Source: Onychostoma macrolepis
Taxonomy: Eukaryota; Chordata; Actinopteri; Cypriniformes; Cyprinidae
Reading direction: 5' to 3'
Length of the DNA: 64,000 nt
Assembly (NCBI RefSeq): GCF_012432095.1
Contig: NC_081155.1
Span: 34,973,125-35,037,124, forward strand
Shown here: in pieces, positions 25,911 through 39,430 of the stretch
How the letters are laid out: each line of letters begins with the position of its first letter
Numbering within the stretch: the stretch's first letter is position 1
Notes under the pieces: generated by a model
What the model was told of the DNA's origin: nothing
The model's database searches: none
Seen by the model: only the letters and a program-made list of their open reading frames with translations
Position numbers and translations under genes: made by a program

Positions 25911-27461
25911 GGTACCCTTGGTAAATATGTTCAAAGAAGGCTGTGAAAATTAATCTGCATTGTTAATCCTTTTGATCTTTTTTTTAATTATTATTATTAT
26001 TACAAAAATCTAACCTTTTATTGGATAATAAAAATTTAAAATGGGGGAAATATCATTATGAAATAAATGTTTTTCTCTAATACACATTGGACACAATTAT
26101 TGGCACCCCTAGAAATTCTTATGAGTAAAATATCTCTGAAGTATATTCCCATTCATATTCACAATTTTGAGCACTCCAGGGTGATTATGAACATGATATT
26201 ATCCAGCCATGGCTTCCTGTTTCACAGGAATATAAATAGGAGGGAAAACAAAGCCCAAATTCTCTTAATCATCCATCACAATGAGAAAAACCAAATAATA
26301 TATTTTTGATGTGCAGCAATAGATAATTGAGCTTCACAAATTAGTGGAGTGGCTTTAAGAAAAGAGCTAGAGCAGTGAAAATTCCCATTTCCACCATCAG
26401 GGCAATAATTAAGAATTTCCAATCAACATAAAATGTTCCGAAACTGCCTGGAAGAGGACGTGTGTCTATATCGTCCTAATGCACGGTGAGAAGGAGAGTT
26501 TAACGGCTCTCCAAGGACCACAGCTGGAGAATTGCAGAAAATAGTTGAGTCTCGGGGTCAGAAAACCTTAAAAAGAAATTGTCAAACATTACCTATCACC
26601 ACGTTGTTTGGGAGGGTTTCAAGAAAAATTCCTCCTAGCTCATCCAAAAACAAACTCCAGCATATTCAGTTATCAGACACGACTGGAACTTCAAATGGGA
26701 CTGGCTTCTATGGTCAGATGAAACAAAAAAATGAGCTTTTTAGCAGCAAACACTCAAGATGGGTAAAAAGTACCCCGTGTGTACAATGAAATGCTGTATT
26801 TTTGATGTTGTGGGCCTATATTTCTGCTGGAGGTCCTGGCCATCTTGTTTAGACACATGGCATCATGGATTCTATCAAATACCAACAGATAAAAAAATCA
26901 ATACGTGACTGACTCTGTTAGAAATCTTATAATGGGCCATGTTTGGATCCAACCGTACAATAATCCAAACACAAACCTCAAAAACAACACAAAAATGGGT
27001 CACTGAGCACAAAACCAAGCTGCTGCTGGCCATTCCAGTCCTCTGACCTGAACCCTATAGAAAATGAGTGAACTGAAGAGAAGAAGCAAAAACATGGAGC
27101 TGGGAATCTGACGGGTCTGGAGTGATTCTGGATGAAGGAATGGTCTCTGATCTCTTGTCAGATGTTCTCTAACCTCATCAGGCATTATAGGAGAAAATTA
27201 GAGCTGTTAAACTGGCAAATGGAGGTTTCAAAAAGTATTGAATAAAAGGGTGCCGTTAATTGTGGCCAATGTGTATTAGAGAAAAACATTTATTTCATAA
27301 CGATATTTGCCCCCATTTTAAATTCTTATTATCCGATAAAAGGTTAGATTTTTGTGATTTAAAAAAAAATAAAAGATCAAAAGGATTAACATTGCAGATA
27401 CATTTTCACAGCCTTCTTTGATCATATTTACCAAGGGTGCCGATATTTTTGGCCATGACTG
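25911..27461 (+). mobile_element. Decayed Tc1-like transposon in a CATA/TACA microsatellite
   Basis: Inverted repeats of about 200 bp bracket the element. ACCCTTGGTAAATATG at 25914 is mirrored by CATATTTACCAAGGGT near 27423. The left copy lacks about 20 terminal bases that the right copy retains (GGCCATGACTGTA). Both sides abut TACATACAT repeats. The interior keeps transposase traces: WSDETK near 26710 and SSDLNPIEN near 27040, in frames riddled with stops. Clearly an inactive relic. Confidence 0.8.
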
Positions 27462-27463
27462 TA

Positions 27464-29450
27464 CATACATACATACATGTTTGGGTGACCCTAACACATT
27501 AAGCTATTTGCCTTATGCTTGGTCTTCCGTAAATGTGAACAATACTGTAAAACTCTACTATTATAAGTATGCCTTTATTGTATATGTCAAAGAAATTTAC
27601 TTTGAAATTCTTTATGAAGTTAATCCTAAAGTAGAACATTCTTGAAAACAATAAACATACATAAAATGACACGTTGATATATTAATAGTAGACATGAATG
27701 AAGAAAAAGATCAAAGTGTTATGTATGTAAATGTATGTTGTTATATTCTTTTATTAATTTCTGTCTTTTCGTTTATGTCTCCTATTTACCAGACGTTCAA
27801 AACAATCTTGAAACTCAAAAAATACAAAAAAAACCTCAACAAAGTACACAAAAGTAAACATTTAAAACAATCAATCATAATCGACAAATGTAACAAAGAA
27901 GGACATACCAGATTGGAGGTCAGTTACATAAACCTATATGATGTCCCAGTTTTCCAGTGTTGAGCGAAGCTGTTTTATTACGAGTTTCTGTCCCATTATA
28001 ATAAAGGGTTATGACCAGCATTTCCTCTGACACTGATCAAAGTAAATGGGACTAGACAGATTGCATAACCTCACCAATAGATCATTAGTAATTTTTAACT
28101 AATGTTAAACTTAGTTTATTTGAGTAGAATATATATATTTTTACTTGAGTATTGTACTTAAGTACATTTTGAGTATCTGTACTTTACTTGAGTATTATTT
28201 TTTCTGGAAACTTATGACTTTAACTTTACTACATTTGAAAGACAAGTATTGTACTTTTCACTCCACTACATTTCTATCAAGTTCCTTGAAGCAGAAAGTC
28301 GTTACTAGCAGCTTTGAAAGTCAGTGGGTAATTTTTCTTCTTCTCCAAAACGTGACTTTCTTTTTTTCAGACAGTTTATCAGTAATCACTCTTGTAGTGC
28401 TCTTTATTCCACAGATTGGCTACTACAAGCTAGTTCAGTGTATTCAGCAGGTGTAATGTACTGTAAGTTGCTTCAGAGGTATTGCAAGTATTACGTACAA
28501 CAATAATAAAACAGTGCATTGACATAAAAAAGGAAATTTACTTTTGGTACTTAAGTACTTTTAAAACCAAGTACTTCTGTAGCCTACTTTTACTTAAGTA
28601 AAAATTAGTCTTTACAACTTTTACTTGTAATGGAGTAATATTTGACCAGCAGTATCTACTTTCCCTCAAGTAATGGAGTTGTGTACTTTGACCGCCTCTG
28701 TGTAAAGTGCATATATGTAAACAACTCGGGGGCAACTCGAGCCACACTGTTTCACAAATGTTCACTGCGGTAATTTAGCGCCACCCTCTGGACAATTCTG
28801 GAAACAAGCAACAACTATATTTATCAACCTGGTTTTGGTAGATATTTATCGTAATCACGTAAACCAAGATGTTTCAATGAAAAGGATAATCATAAAATGA
28901 AAGAAGTATTGAATGTTAAAAGGGCCACTTTAAATTGTGAAACATTCGGCACTATTATATAACAAAATGTATAAATGCATCAGCAAAATACCGCTTGCCT
29001 GAAAATCACATGATAGAAGATAAAACTGTGTGACCAGCCATTGTAACCCTGTGATTGATTCTTTGAATCGTGTGACTGGAAATCAACTTTAAATGTTAAT
29101 TAAACGATCACTGTAAATCATTGAAATAATGGAAACAGGCAATTATATTTAACAAATCAACCAATACAGATATGCAAATGCTATCTTTATTCAGAACCTT
29201 ATTTAGAGTCTCTTTTCAAATACAACCGTTATCCATCACCTTGTCCTTTCAAGGGCGATAGTTTATATGTTTCAATACGGGGATACAGACGAGATGCTTG
29301 CGCGTGCGCTGTTGTGAAATAATCCAAGGTAATGCGAAATAAAAATCCTACTACGGCGAGGGATTGGGTCACACATATTAAAAAGTTCTTTGTGACGTTG
29401 CTGGTTACCTTCCTAAAGCGTCCAGTCACGTACCTTCATTAAAATGAATA
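27464..29450. other. Intergenic, no gene; interspersed repeat
   Basis: Contains a repeat of about 580 bp rich in TACTTGAGTA and TACTTAAGTAC motifs (about 28120-28702), of a type common in fish genomes. The remainder is AT-rich with no recognisable exon. Confidence 0.45.
28778..28791 (-). promoter_or_regulatory. CTCF-like motif upstream of mtmr7
   Basis: The minus strand reads CCAGAGGGTGGCGC, one base off the CTCF core consensus. It lies about 1.06 kb upstream of the mtmr7 start codon. A motif match only. Confidence 0.25.
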
Positions 29451-29459
29451 AGCCAAACC

Positions 29460-29846
29460 TTCCTCAAAATGAGAATTGTTCATTCGCCCTCTGACTGCAG
29501 CACACCTATCATTGTCTGCCTTTCAACCAATCAGAAAGAACTATTGGACAAACGTCACACAATTTATTTAATATTCATGAGCCAGTCCTTCGCCATAGCA
29601 GGATTCGTAGCGTGCGTTCGCGCTCGGTGTTGTCCACTGTGTACCAGTCTGAGCGCACAGCGGATCTCCGCGCTTAGACCCGAGCCATGGCTTGAGTTAC
29701 TGTCCCTGCGTGCCATCCCATTATCAAATGATGTTCTTTTAACCAACATGCGACGAATCGCTGTGTTCTTCTGACCTGAATAAAACCCGATTCCCCGGCC
29801 GGTCCGGATTAATTTTCTGCGCATCATTTGGACAGGCGTCTCTAGG
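29460..29846 (+). promoter_or_regulatory. mtmr7: Putative mtmr7 promoter and 5' UTR
   Basis: This less AT-rich stretch immediately precedes the mtmr7 ATG and has many CpGs (for example 29600-29680 and 29755-29815). It contains a CCAAT box at 29527-29531 in the context CAACCAATCAG. The transcription start cannot be placed from sequence alone. A 194-codon minus-strand open frame overlapping this region is likely chance. Confidence 0.4.
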
Positions 29847-32800
29847 ATGGAGCACATCAGAACACCAAAGGTACTGCTGATGTCCTTTATGTCCGGGTCT
29901 TTAATAAACGCTCGCAATACAGCGTTCATCCTCCAGATCGCTGTCGTTTTGAATGACATGATTTTAAAACGTAATATTTGCTTCCCGAATGAATTTTCTG
30001 TGAAAATAAATGGTTTGACAGAATATGCCCAGTGATAGGCCACAATGCAGCCCCCATCTTCCTTCATCTGGTGCCTTGTAACAAGATCTGAATAATGGTT
30101 CAGCCTCAGCACTACTGATGCACCATGAGACTCAGCAGATCTTACCATTTCATTATAAAAACATACTCTGTGGTATGATATTTTATGATTTTAATGTATT
30201 CAAGGTTAGGACACGTACATAAGTGATCTGTCCTTGGCTATCTTGCATTTCATAATTACTGCATGAATGTTTTAGAATAATGTCAAGCCGGGGAAAAAGA
30301 GAAGCTTGGTGTTATGATTGCAAAATAATTGGCATCCTGTTGCAATTGATGACATCTAATGTGCATCACAAGGTTGGTTTTTAGAAAGAAAAAGAAAAAA
30401 AAGACTGTATGTTGCTTTCTTTCAGGTGGAAAATGTGCGTATGATTGACAGACTGATACCCAGGAAATCTACGCTGGGAACATTATACCTTTCCTCTACT
30501 CACACTATATTTGTAGAGAACTCGGAGGCCCGCAAAGAGACCTGGGTAGGAATTGAAACCCGTTCATGCAGACAATCAAACTTATTCCTCTGTTTTTTTT
30601 GGCTAAATCTAAATTAAACAGAAAATCGATTTATCTGTCTGTTTATCATTCACATTACTCACATTTTGTGATGATACTGCAACCAAGCAGTTGAATTTTT
30701 GTTAAATATATCCAATTGTAAAGAGCTGGGTAGTAATATACCAATTAACATGAGTATATTTTCTCAGCCACTAAAGATCTCTCTTGCTTCGCTAGGTTCT
30801 GCACAGTTTGGTATACAATGTGGAGAGACTTCCGACAAACTCATCAGGAAGTCCTCTCATTATCCGCTGTAAGAACTTCCATGTTTACCGACTGCTGATC
30901 CCACAGGAGAAGGACTGTTTAGATGTACTGGCCTCCCTCACTCGACTTTCACGGCCAGGTGAAGTAAAATGAGCAAAAATCACACAGTTGTGAATGCTAA
31001 ACATGATGTTTTCAGAGTGTTTTTAAAAAGTCAAATGCGAAATACATGATTCCTCTTTCTATAATTTAGTATTAAAATGTGTAAAGTGTTTATAGATTTT
31101 TTTTTTTTCCATGATCAGAAAGAAAATATAGCCTTTTAAAAAACTATAATGATAATATAAGAATCTACTTGAAGTACCAAAATCAGATTTGTGACTTAAT
31201 TAATCTGACTGTTAATTAAGTGGCTTCTCCAATACTCCTATAGAGATGTGCACAAGGTCCTAGACCAGGGATACTCAAGTCTGGCTCATGAGATCCACTT
31301 TCCTGCAGACTTTAGCTCTAACCCTAATCAAACACACCTGAGCATGCTAATCAGTGTCTTCAAGATTATTAGAAAATCACAGGTAGGTGAGTTTGATCAG
31401 GGTTGGAGCTAAACTCTGCAGGAAAGTGGATCTCGCGAGCCAGATTTGAGGATCACTGTCCTAGACGAAGGACCATCAGGGGTAACACATTACAGATTTA
31501 CTCGCATATGATTTGGCGAAGCATGAATAATGATCCATATATTTGCATTTTCTTCTGTGAAAAGTGAACACTGTGCCTTTTTTGCTTAGACAATCCAAGG
31601 TCTCAGCTGTGGCATCACAGTTCATTATGAAAATACACCGTCTGTGAAATTCAAACAACGTCAGAGCACAATTCAATGCAGCTTTGTGAATTTCACCCAT
31701 GAGAGCTACACACTCATTAATGTCTCTCTCTTACAAATGTTTTTTTTTTTTTTTGCAGAACGCTATGGAGAGCTGTTTAGTTTCTCTTTTAACCCCAACC
31801 TGGATAAAGAGTTAAGGGAAAAGGCATGGGGCTTCATTGACCTGAAGGCAGAATTCAGTCGAATGGGAATACCCAGCAACCTCTGGCATGTCACAGCAGC
31901 CAATTATGAGTACAGAGTAAGTATGTGATCAAATGCCGGTTCATGCTCAGGGTCAATAACCATGATTTCTTTTTCCACAAAATTTCAGATATCAGTGTTT
32001 GAGTTTATGCCTTAAATTACGCTGTGAAAAACAAAGGTAGAAGACTCTGCATTCAGTACTTTAAGAGGTACTTTTGAGCTCATGTAGTTCCCAAACTATA
32101 CGACTTTCTTTCTTTTATAGACATAAATTGAGAAATCTCTCTTATGTTTTTACAGTAACAGAAAAGAAAAGTTGCTCAGAGGCACCGCAAATGATTATAT
32201 TTTAATGACTTTTCGATGAATTTTGCGCACAAAGCATGTGTGAACATGTCCTGAATGAGTCCTAAGAATGTGCGTTACTAAATAAACAGGGCCACTGTTG
32301 ACCATAAGAATGTAAAACAATAGTTCTAATCAAATATTTTGATTGGCAGTTGTGTGACACTTACCCGTCAGAGCTGTTTGTGCCAAAGTCAGCCTCCCCT
32401 GCTGTCATTGTGGGCAGTGCCAAGTTCCGGAGTCGAGGGCGTCTTCCTGTTCTCTCCTACTTCCACAGAGACACAGGCGTAAGTGCAAAAATAACAACAC
32501 TCCTTTTGAACTCAGATCAACCCATTGCAGACTTTGAGTTCAAGCTTGATATGTTAAGCCAAATCTTTTCATTGTCTTCTCCCCACTTTTCTATTTTTAA
32601 ATTCTTACACCATTGGTTTTCTAGGCATCAATCTGTCGGAGCAGTCAGCCTCTTTCTGGTTTCAGTGCACGCTCCTCAGATGATGAGCAGATGCTGCAGG
32701 CCATTATGAAGTCAAACCCTGTCAGTGAGTTCATGTATGTGGTGGACACAAGGCCAAAGGTGAGAGATCACAAAACAAATAAGTAGAAGGACAGGTTGGA

Positions 32801-35800
32801 CAAGCTGTAGAGATTTAGACGGGGTCATTTGAAAGTTGTCCGATAGAAACCGTGAAACTTTTTTGATCAATATAAAGTTCAAAAGAAAAAAAAAAACTAA
32901 ATAAATATATATATATTTATTTATTAATTATTATTATTTTTTAAATGAAAGGTAATGAAAAGCTTTTTTTTTTTTTGCATTACATGAAGCAACCCCCATC
33001 TCATAATGTCGTATTATAATGTTGATATTTTGAAAATAACGTTGTGACGTTGAAACACTAACTATTTCCAGCTAAATGCCATGGCTAATCGTGCTGCAGG
33101 GAAGGGTTATGAGAATGAAGACCATTACACTAACATAAAACTACAGTTCATTGGCATAGAAAACATCCATGTCATGAGGAACAGCCAACAGAAGCTTATA
33201 GATGGTAAACGGATTAATCCACATTACTTTTATACCAGCAGATACTTGTCTGGTGTTGACTTGCTGTCCATATGGAAAATGAGCCTTTTCTGTCTTGCAG
33301 TTGGTGAACTCGCAGCTCCCTCCATGAGTGATTTCCTGTGGGGTCTGGAGAACTCTGGATGGCTAAAACACATCAAAGCTGTACTTGATGCTGGAGTCTT
33401 CATTGCAAAGGCAAGACTTTTTAAAAGTTTTTACATATGGTTTTTGAAAGGCCATGCTGTGTTATCACAAGTGATTAGAAAAGGCAATGGAAATTACATG
33501 TCTAATAAAACATGGCATTATCTCATGTTGGAAACCCGTCCAAAAACATCTGCGGAAGAAACCCGTCCAAAAACATCTGCGGAAACAACCCAAGTGCAAA
33601 TGCTTCTAGTGTCAAAATGAATTTTTTTTTTTTTTTAAATGAACATTTTTATCAGGCTCCTATGTGTAGGTTCAATAATTTCACTGTAAAGTGAAATAAC
33701 TGAACATAAACATAGGAGCCTGAGAGAAAAAAAAATACTAATTTTAGAAGAAAATTTCAGATGGCACTTAGAGGCTTTTGCATCTGAACTCTTCAAATAC
33801 AATATGATAAGTATGATATGATCACACATGTATTCTTCCATTCATATCTATGTTGTCAGGTAGTTGCGGAGGATGGAGTGAGTGTTTTGGTGCACTGTTC
33901 AGACGGGTGGGACAGAACTGCTCAGGCCTGTTCAGTGGCTAGTGTGCTACTGGATCCATATTACAGAACTATCAAAGGACTGATGGTAATAATAACTTAA
34001 TTGATGACTGATCCATTTTGCTTTGATTTTTAAAACGGTGCTAGTCCAACATCATCTAAGACTAAATATGTAACATGGTTTTTCTATTTTGAACACAAGT
34101 CTTGTTTCTTGTAGATTCTGATTGAGAAGGACTGGGTATCATTTGGACACAAGTTTTCCCACAGGTTTGTGTTTTTCATTTCAATTTGCATGTTTCTGGC
34201 CTCACGTGTTGGACACCACGTACAACTTGCAGTTAATTTTAATTCGTTGAATTGCATAATTGAATTGAAGCTTTCTGTGGATCTCCTCTACTGTGTATGT
34301 TGTGCATGGATAACATGCGAACCAAGAAAAGTCTCATTCCTGAATCCATAGCAAATACTGTGACTAAACCATCAGTCATGCAGTATACAATGTTAGACTC
34401 TGCATCTCTAAGCTTTAGGTGAGTCTCTACGCTCCAATCATGAAATGTTACATAGTCAGTTTCCACAAATATGAACATTTTCTTACATGGAACAGAAAAG
34501 GAGAAATGTTCAAGAATGCTCAAGCTGCTTTTTCCTATAGAGCAAAAGCTTACAGTGACTAACTTATTCAAAGTCTTCTAAAGCCAAACAATAACTTTGT
34601 TATTCATTCATGAAAATTAATTAACACATTGGCACATCAGTGACCGCAAACACCACTGGTTCTTGCTTGTTTTGAAATGTGACACACCAAGTTGGAATAT
34701 CCAAAAGTGCCAGTGAAATCTGAGAAAAGAAAGGTTGGATGGTGGACCATACCAGTACTATTTACAAATTCATTTATTATATAAAATCTTCTGCAGGTAC
34801 GCTCACCTTGATGGTGACCCTAAGGAGGTTTCTCCAGTCATGGACCAGTTTCTGGAGTGTGTGTGGCAGTTGATGCAGCAGTTCCCCTGTGCATTTGAGT
34901 TCAATGAGCGATTCCTCGTACAGCTACACACGCATATCTACTCCTGCCAGTATGGGAACTTCATCGGCATTTGCCAGAAAGAGAGGAGAGACTTGAGGTA
35001 AACAAAAACATTTTGCTAATTGTATGAATAGAGATTGCAGCAAGAGAAGAGGGGGAACAGGATCAGCAAAATTTGCCAGGCGTCTACTCTCACCAGCTGC
35101 TTGTGCAACTCAATATGTCAGAGCATGTAGGAAAACTTGGTTCTGATTTTAACAGAAATCAACTACTTTTTGAACTGAGATGGTTTCAGATGTACTAGTA
35201 TAGATGGACCACAGTCTGTATACTGGCATATTGTTCACAAAAAATATCCAGCCAGGAAACAAAACCATGTTTTGTGCTGATATTATGAGAGCTCCTAAAG
35301 CACCAAACCAACTGTGGTGTCACTTGTGTCTCGACCCAAAAGTTGCACTTGAACACACCGCAAATGCTACAGCCAACTAGTTTGTAGGTTCTGTTTCTGC
35401 ATGAGAGGAAATAACTCTCCATACCAGCAGGTGGCAGTAGTCCGTATTTGTCAATCAGAAATGGAAGAGCTAAGACTGTGGATACACACGAAAATGCAAA
35501 GCTGTGTTAAAAATCTCATTTAGCCTAGTAGGTACTATACATACTTCACAACCGTTAAAGGGGACATCGGATATAAATGTGTCCAGTGTGTGGACACAAC
35601 CACCCTACACAGATAAATTTTTATGCCCTAAAAACCTAAAAAGTCTCAACTATCAAGCCATTTGGATTTTCTGAGCAGTATGATGTCATTTCTCAGGCCC
35701 CGCCCACGACCGCTGACAGCATATTTCTGCCCTCAGCCAGTTGTACGCTGTCTGGCATTTTCTCCACGCCTGAGCAGCTGTAGCAACAACAGTGTCTCGT

Positions 35801-37796
35801 AAGCAATGCAGGTGTTTTTTTTTTTTTTGTTGTCATTGTTATGTGATCTACCGGTATCAGTCGCATGACTCACATCACTTCACTGCTGTTCACAACTCCA
35901 CTCCTGTGGCCTCGTGGGTTAGTAAAGAGTTCAGAGGCACACTTCAGAATTTCACCAGAAGTAGGTCATCCAGGTTCTTTTCGCCTATTGTTTTACAAAT
36001 ACTATGAATTTGGACATACTGCTTGTCTCTCATACTGTTTCCCACCTACTATATAGTAGGGAGGGAAGTAGGAATATTCGGATGTAGGGAAAGTCTTGCT
36101 CCACTTTTTTTGGCTTGCTTTCATCACTTCCGTTTTCTACTCTGATTGGCTGTTCAGCTTAGAGAACCAATGTAAGAGTGATCTCTCACATTGGTGGGCT
36201 CTGCCGCCAATTCAACACGCTCAATTGGCCGAAAAGCCACCGATGAAAGTCTGGCTAGTGCCAGCAGTGTGAAAAAACAGGATGTTCAATGGCTTGGTGT
36301 GAAGAAAAACTAGTAGGCTATGTGTCTGAGAAATAGTATTACTAAAAACAAAGTAATTCCAAAAATATGGTTTGGTTCATCCCTTTAAATGTTTTAGATT
36401 TTAGTCTTTTCCTGTCAGGGTGGGCATTCTGACCAGACCAACCTGCAAAGTGAACCAGATAAACATGTCAATAGTATACCTACTTCAAAAAACTGTTCTT
36501 ATCTCAATTTTATTTTTATTTTTTATAGATGTGGTATAGAATCTAGTTCAAACAAAAGGAAATGTAACTTCTTATGACTGTTGGACCATCTTGGTTTCAT
36601 TACCTTTATGTGCTAGCTTACTCATTCAATCTCCCTCTTTGTGAACTGTGCAGGCTACAAGAGCGAACACACTCTTTGTGGCCGCACCTGTGGGAGAACA
36701 GGGCTGAATACACAAACCCTCTATACAGGATAGACCACAGCCAGACACAGGGTGTTCTGAAACCTCTCACCACTGCCTACTGCTTCAAGTAAGTCAACCG
36801 AACTGAATTGTCTCTATACGATCACTGAACTTTCACATTCCTGTTATATAATAGTCATGCTGCTTTCGGAATTGGCTCAGAGATGACAAAGCGCCATACT
36901 GTAAGAGTAAGAAAGTGAAGTGAAAGTATAATGGACACAAAATAGCTTGCAGTGACACCTTTGTGCATGTTTGTTTTAAGCCAATGTAGCAACATAAAGA
37001 GGTGTTGATTTTATTTAATTTAGAATTAAACAAGGAATAAACACACTTGTTAATTTCCACCAAGGCACCTTAGTGGACTTGTGAGAAAGATTGTTACCTT
37101 ATAAGAGCGGTTGTTTGACTTGATCACTAGAGTGTTTTAGGCTAATCCAATCTCAAAGATGCCTGCATTCTTCAAAAAGTTCAACAAATAAGTGTTGATA
37201 TGAAAAAGAAGCCTTTTGGGATACGTTTAGATGGGTGAACTTGACCTTCAGCCTCCATGTTTCTGATCAAAAAGCATCCTCAAGTGTGTTCCAGTGGAGT
37301 TTTAGGTGGAAAGTATTCTTGAAAATTAAAAGGTGGACCTTTTTGGGTATGTCGTCTGGAGGCTGTGTGACAATGGATCAGTGAATCAATGATTTTTACT
37401 TGTTAAAAACAGCACAGAAAAATGTTATTAAACCATTTTATTACACTTAACATTGGTGAAAAAGACTTACGACTAAACTTCTACATGGCAGATTTGAATA
37501 CACTGTAAGAATTTTTTTAGTGTTTTTCTAGTATAAATATCTTAACATTTTTGAATCAACATGCATTTACTTGAGAAGCAAAATGACTTGAGATATTAAC
37601 TTGTTTTCTGAAAAATGTATCAATGTCGTTTTTGCTAAGACAAAACTTCAAGACAAAATATCTACCATTTGGCAAGAAAAATAGACAAAACAAGATTATT
37701 TTACCTGCCCATGGCTCATAGTTTTACACTTAACATAATTAAAAAATAAAAGCTAATTTAAAATATTAATAAATAGTACCATAGAATTAGAATTGG

Positions 37797-37827
<31 letters not shown>

Positions 37828-39071
37828 AGTAATAATACTAAAGTAAAATGCCAACACAGGGAGAACATGCAGTCTAGATCAAGAGAATAGAAAAAGCCTA
37901 CCATAATATGATGACTGCAATTTTCTTTGTTCATTCATCCAAATCACATTGGCTGAAAAATCAATTATTATGCTTAAGAACGTCAATAAAACGAACAATA
38001 AATGCACCACGGCATAAACGTTTTCTATCGATGTAGTGACCAAGACAAAGCTCCCCCCGAAGACTTTTATTGCTGTCTTAAATGTATTGTTTTGCAAAGC
38101 GAATGAAATCAGTTTGTTGGGTAACTTTGTGCAACAGAAGACTAATCAACTGAAAATAATGTTATAGGTTTTGGAAGGGGATGTACGGCCGTGCAGAGAA
38201 AAGTGTGGCCTCACACCAATCTCCAGCCGATTGCCTGAACGCGGTGAGGGAGGAGTCACAACAATTGGAGGAGGAGCTTAGCGCCCACCAGGAGGTACCA
38301 CGGGAGGCGGACGCTGGACAAGGCATACACATGCATGCATAAATATCACATATGCATCATCAAGCATTTTAAAACGCATCCGCAAGTAAAGGATGGGTGC
38401 ACAATTCATTCCCACATTACAAGTTTACTATGTAGTATACTAGTGTTCCATTTTAATAGGGTCAGCTTTCTAAATTGCCTAAAAAGCAGATATTGTACAT
38501 AATTGACCAATCAAGGCTTGAGAGAAGGATCTACAGAGAACAGTCAAAGCAAAATCGTGTATGAGGACTGTAGAAAGGCTGTCAATAGGAAAACAAAGCC
38601 AAAAACTGGACATTTTAGGCAATTTAGAAATGGAGGACGTATGGACTCCCTTATTTCAAACATTATCCCAATAGAATTGAATTTTTCCTTTTTGCTGCAC
38701 CAATGTAAAACTCGCCAACCTTGTCCTCTTCAAATGTATTTCCACAGAGACTTGCCCAACTGAAGGAAAGGAAAACTTCAGGGGAGAGGAAGACCAGCAA
38801 GTTGTCTGAACGTGTCCGCCGTCCAATTCCAACCGAGAGCGAACTCAGCAGCCCTCTAGACTACTTCACCACCCCAAGAAGCGAGAAACGCACTCCTTCC
38901 TTCACACTGCCGCTACAGTTAGCAGCCCCACCCAAGAACGGTGACCCTGATGACCTTTCAACCTGCAGTGATTTCGAGTCCGGTGTGGCTGACCTCAGCA
39001 GCTACTCCTCTAGTGGTGGAGACGACGCTAAGGACCCCGATGCCGACGAGGTGGTCAAAGCAAACGCCTGA
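29847..39071 (+). CDS. mtmr7: mtmr7, myotubularin-related phosphoinositide 3-phosphatase
   Basis: Fourteen plus-strand coding exons: 29847-29870, 30426-30545, 30796-30958, 31759-31916, 32350-32478, 32625-32759, 33072-33204, 33301-33410, 33860-33985, 34115-34164, 34797-34997, 36654-36788, 38168-38294, 38748-39071. All phases agree, giving 644 aa (human MTMR7 is about 660). It starts MEHIRTPKVENVRMIDRLIP, nearly the human start. An N-terminal PH-GRAM domain is followed by the myotubularin phosphatase domain. Its active site VHCSDGWDRT (Cys337, Arg343) is complete, so the enzyme should be catalytic. The family acts on PI3P and related lipids, and MTMR7 is also reported to act on inositol 1,3-bisphosphate. 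The C-terminus has a heptad-like coiled coil (REESQQLEEELSAHQERL) and an acidic serine-rich tail. Intron 8 uses a GC donor (AAG then GCAAGA). It is convergent with vps37a. Confidence 0.97.
31257..31465. repeat. Inverted-repeat MITE in mtmr7 intron 3
   Basis: The left part reads GAGATCCACTTTCCTGCAGA and the right part CTGCAGGAAAGTGGATCTC. The ends CTAGACCAGGGATACTCAAG and GATCACTGTCCTAGAC are roughly inverted. A common fish interspersed repeat in my recollection. Confidence 0.6.
33896..33916 (+). other. mtmr7: mtmr7 CX5R catalytic motif
   Basis: Codons for CSDGWDR, the myotubularin signature of the cysteine phosphatase superfamily. Both the nucleophilic Cys and the Arg are present. That separates this gene from the catalytically dead MTMR9-type members. 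Confidence 0.95.
35424..35437 (+). promoter_or_regulatory. CTCF-like motif in mtmr7 intron 11
   Basis: CCAGCAGGTGGCAG fits the CTCF core consensus CCASYAGRKGGCRS at each position. Motif match only. Confidence 0.3.
35555..36390. repeat. Repeat cluster in mtmr7 intron 11
   Basis: The left boundary has GTTAAAGGGGACATCGGAT and the right boundary GGTTCATCCCTTTAAATG, roughly inverted. The interior contains sequence of the type found in fish interspersed repeats, a poly-T run at about 35816-35829 and a TACTATATAGTA palindrome. Probably composite. Confidence 0.45.
37796..37828. repeat. (TTA)n microsatellite in mtmr7 intron 12
   Basis: About nine ATT/TTA units between mtmr7 exons 12 and 13. Confidence 0.8.
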
Positions 39072-39430
39072 ACTAAAACAGAACTGGTGACAATGAGGGA
39101 TAAAAGCACAGAGACGGGTACCAAACAGGGAACTTCTGTGTTTTTTAATGTTATTTTAATTTTTTTAAAATCCGTGTGTGAATTTATATTTAATTATGTA
39201 AACAAGTACACATATCCAAGAAGGTCCAATAAGACCTTATTCCATTATAGTAAATTCTTATTTCTTGTATAGTATTTTAGGTTTTGGCTCGACTGTGCAT
39301 TTCACTGTCTGATCCTTTATGCCCTCAGTCATTTTTTGTCTTGACATCTTTCATAGATCTGTTCGGAGCGGCATATTACCATACTACTCATACTAATACA
39401 CAGAAGATATATCAGACACCCAGAATTATG

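Noticed and set aside
29564..30148. 194-codon minus-strand open frame overlapping the mtmr7 start
   Set aside because: Antisense to the mtmr7 promoter and exon 1, low-complexity composition, no known motif; likely chance in a CpG-rich stretch.
33512..33617. Plus-strand direct repeat coding-like stretch (NPSKNICGRNPSKNICGNNP)
   Set aside because: A short tandem duplication inside mtmr7 intron 8; not joined to any exon and absent from the family's protein.
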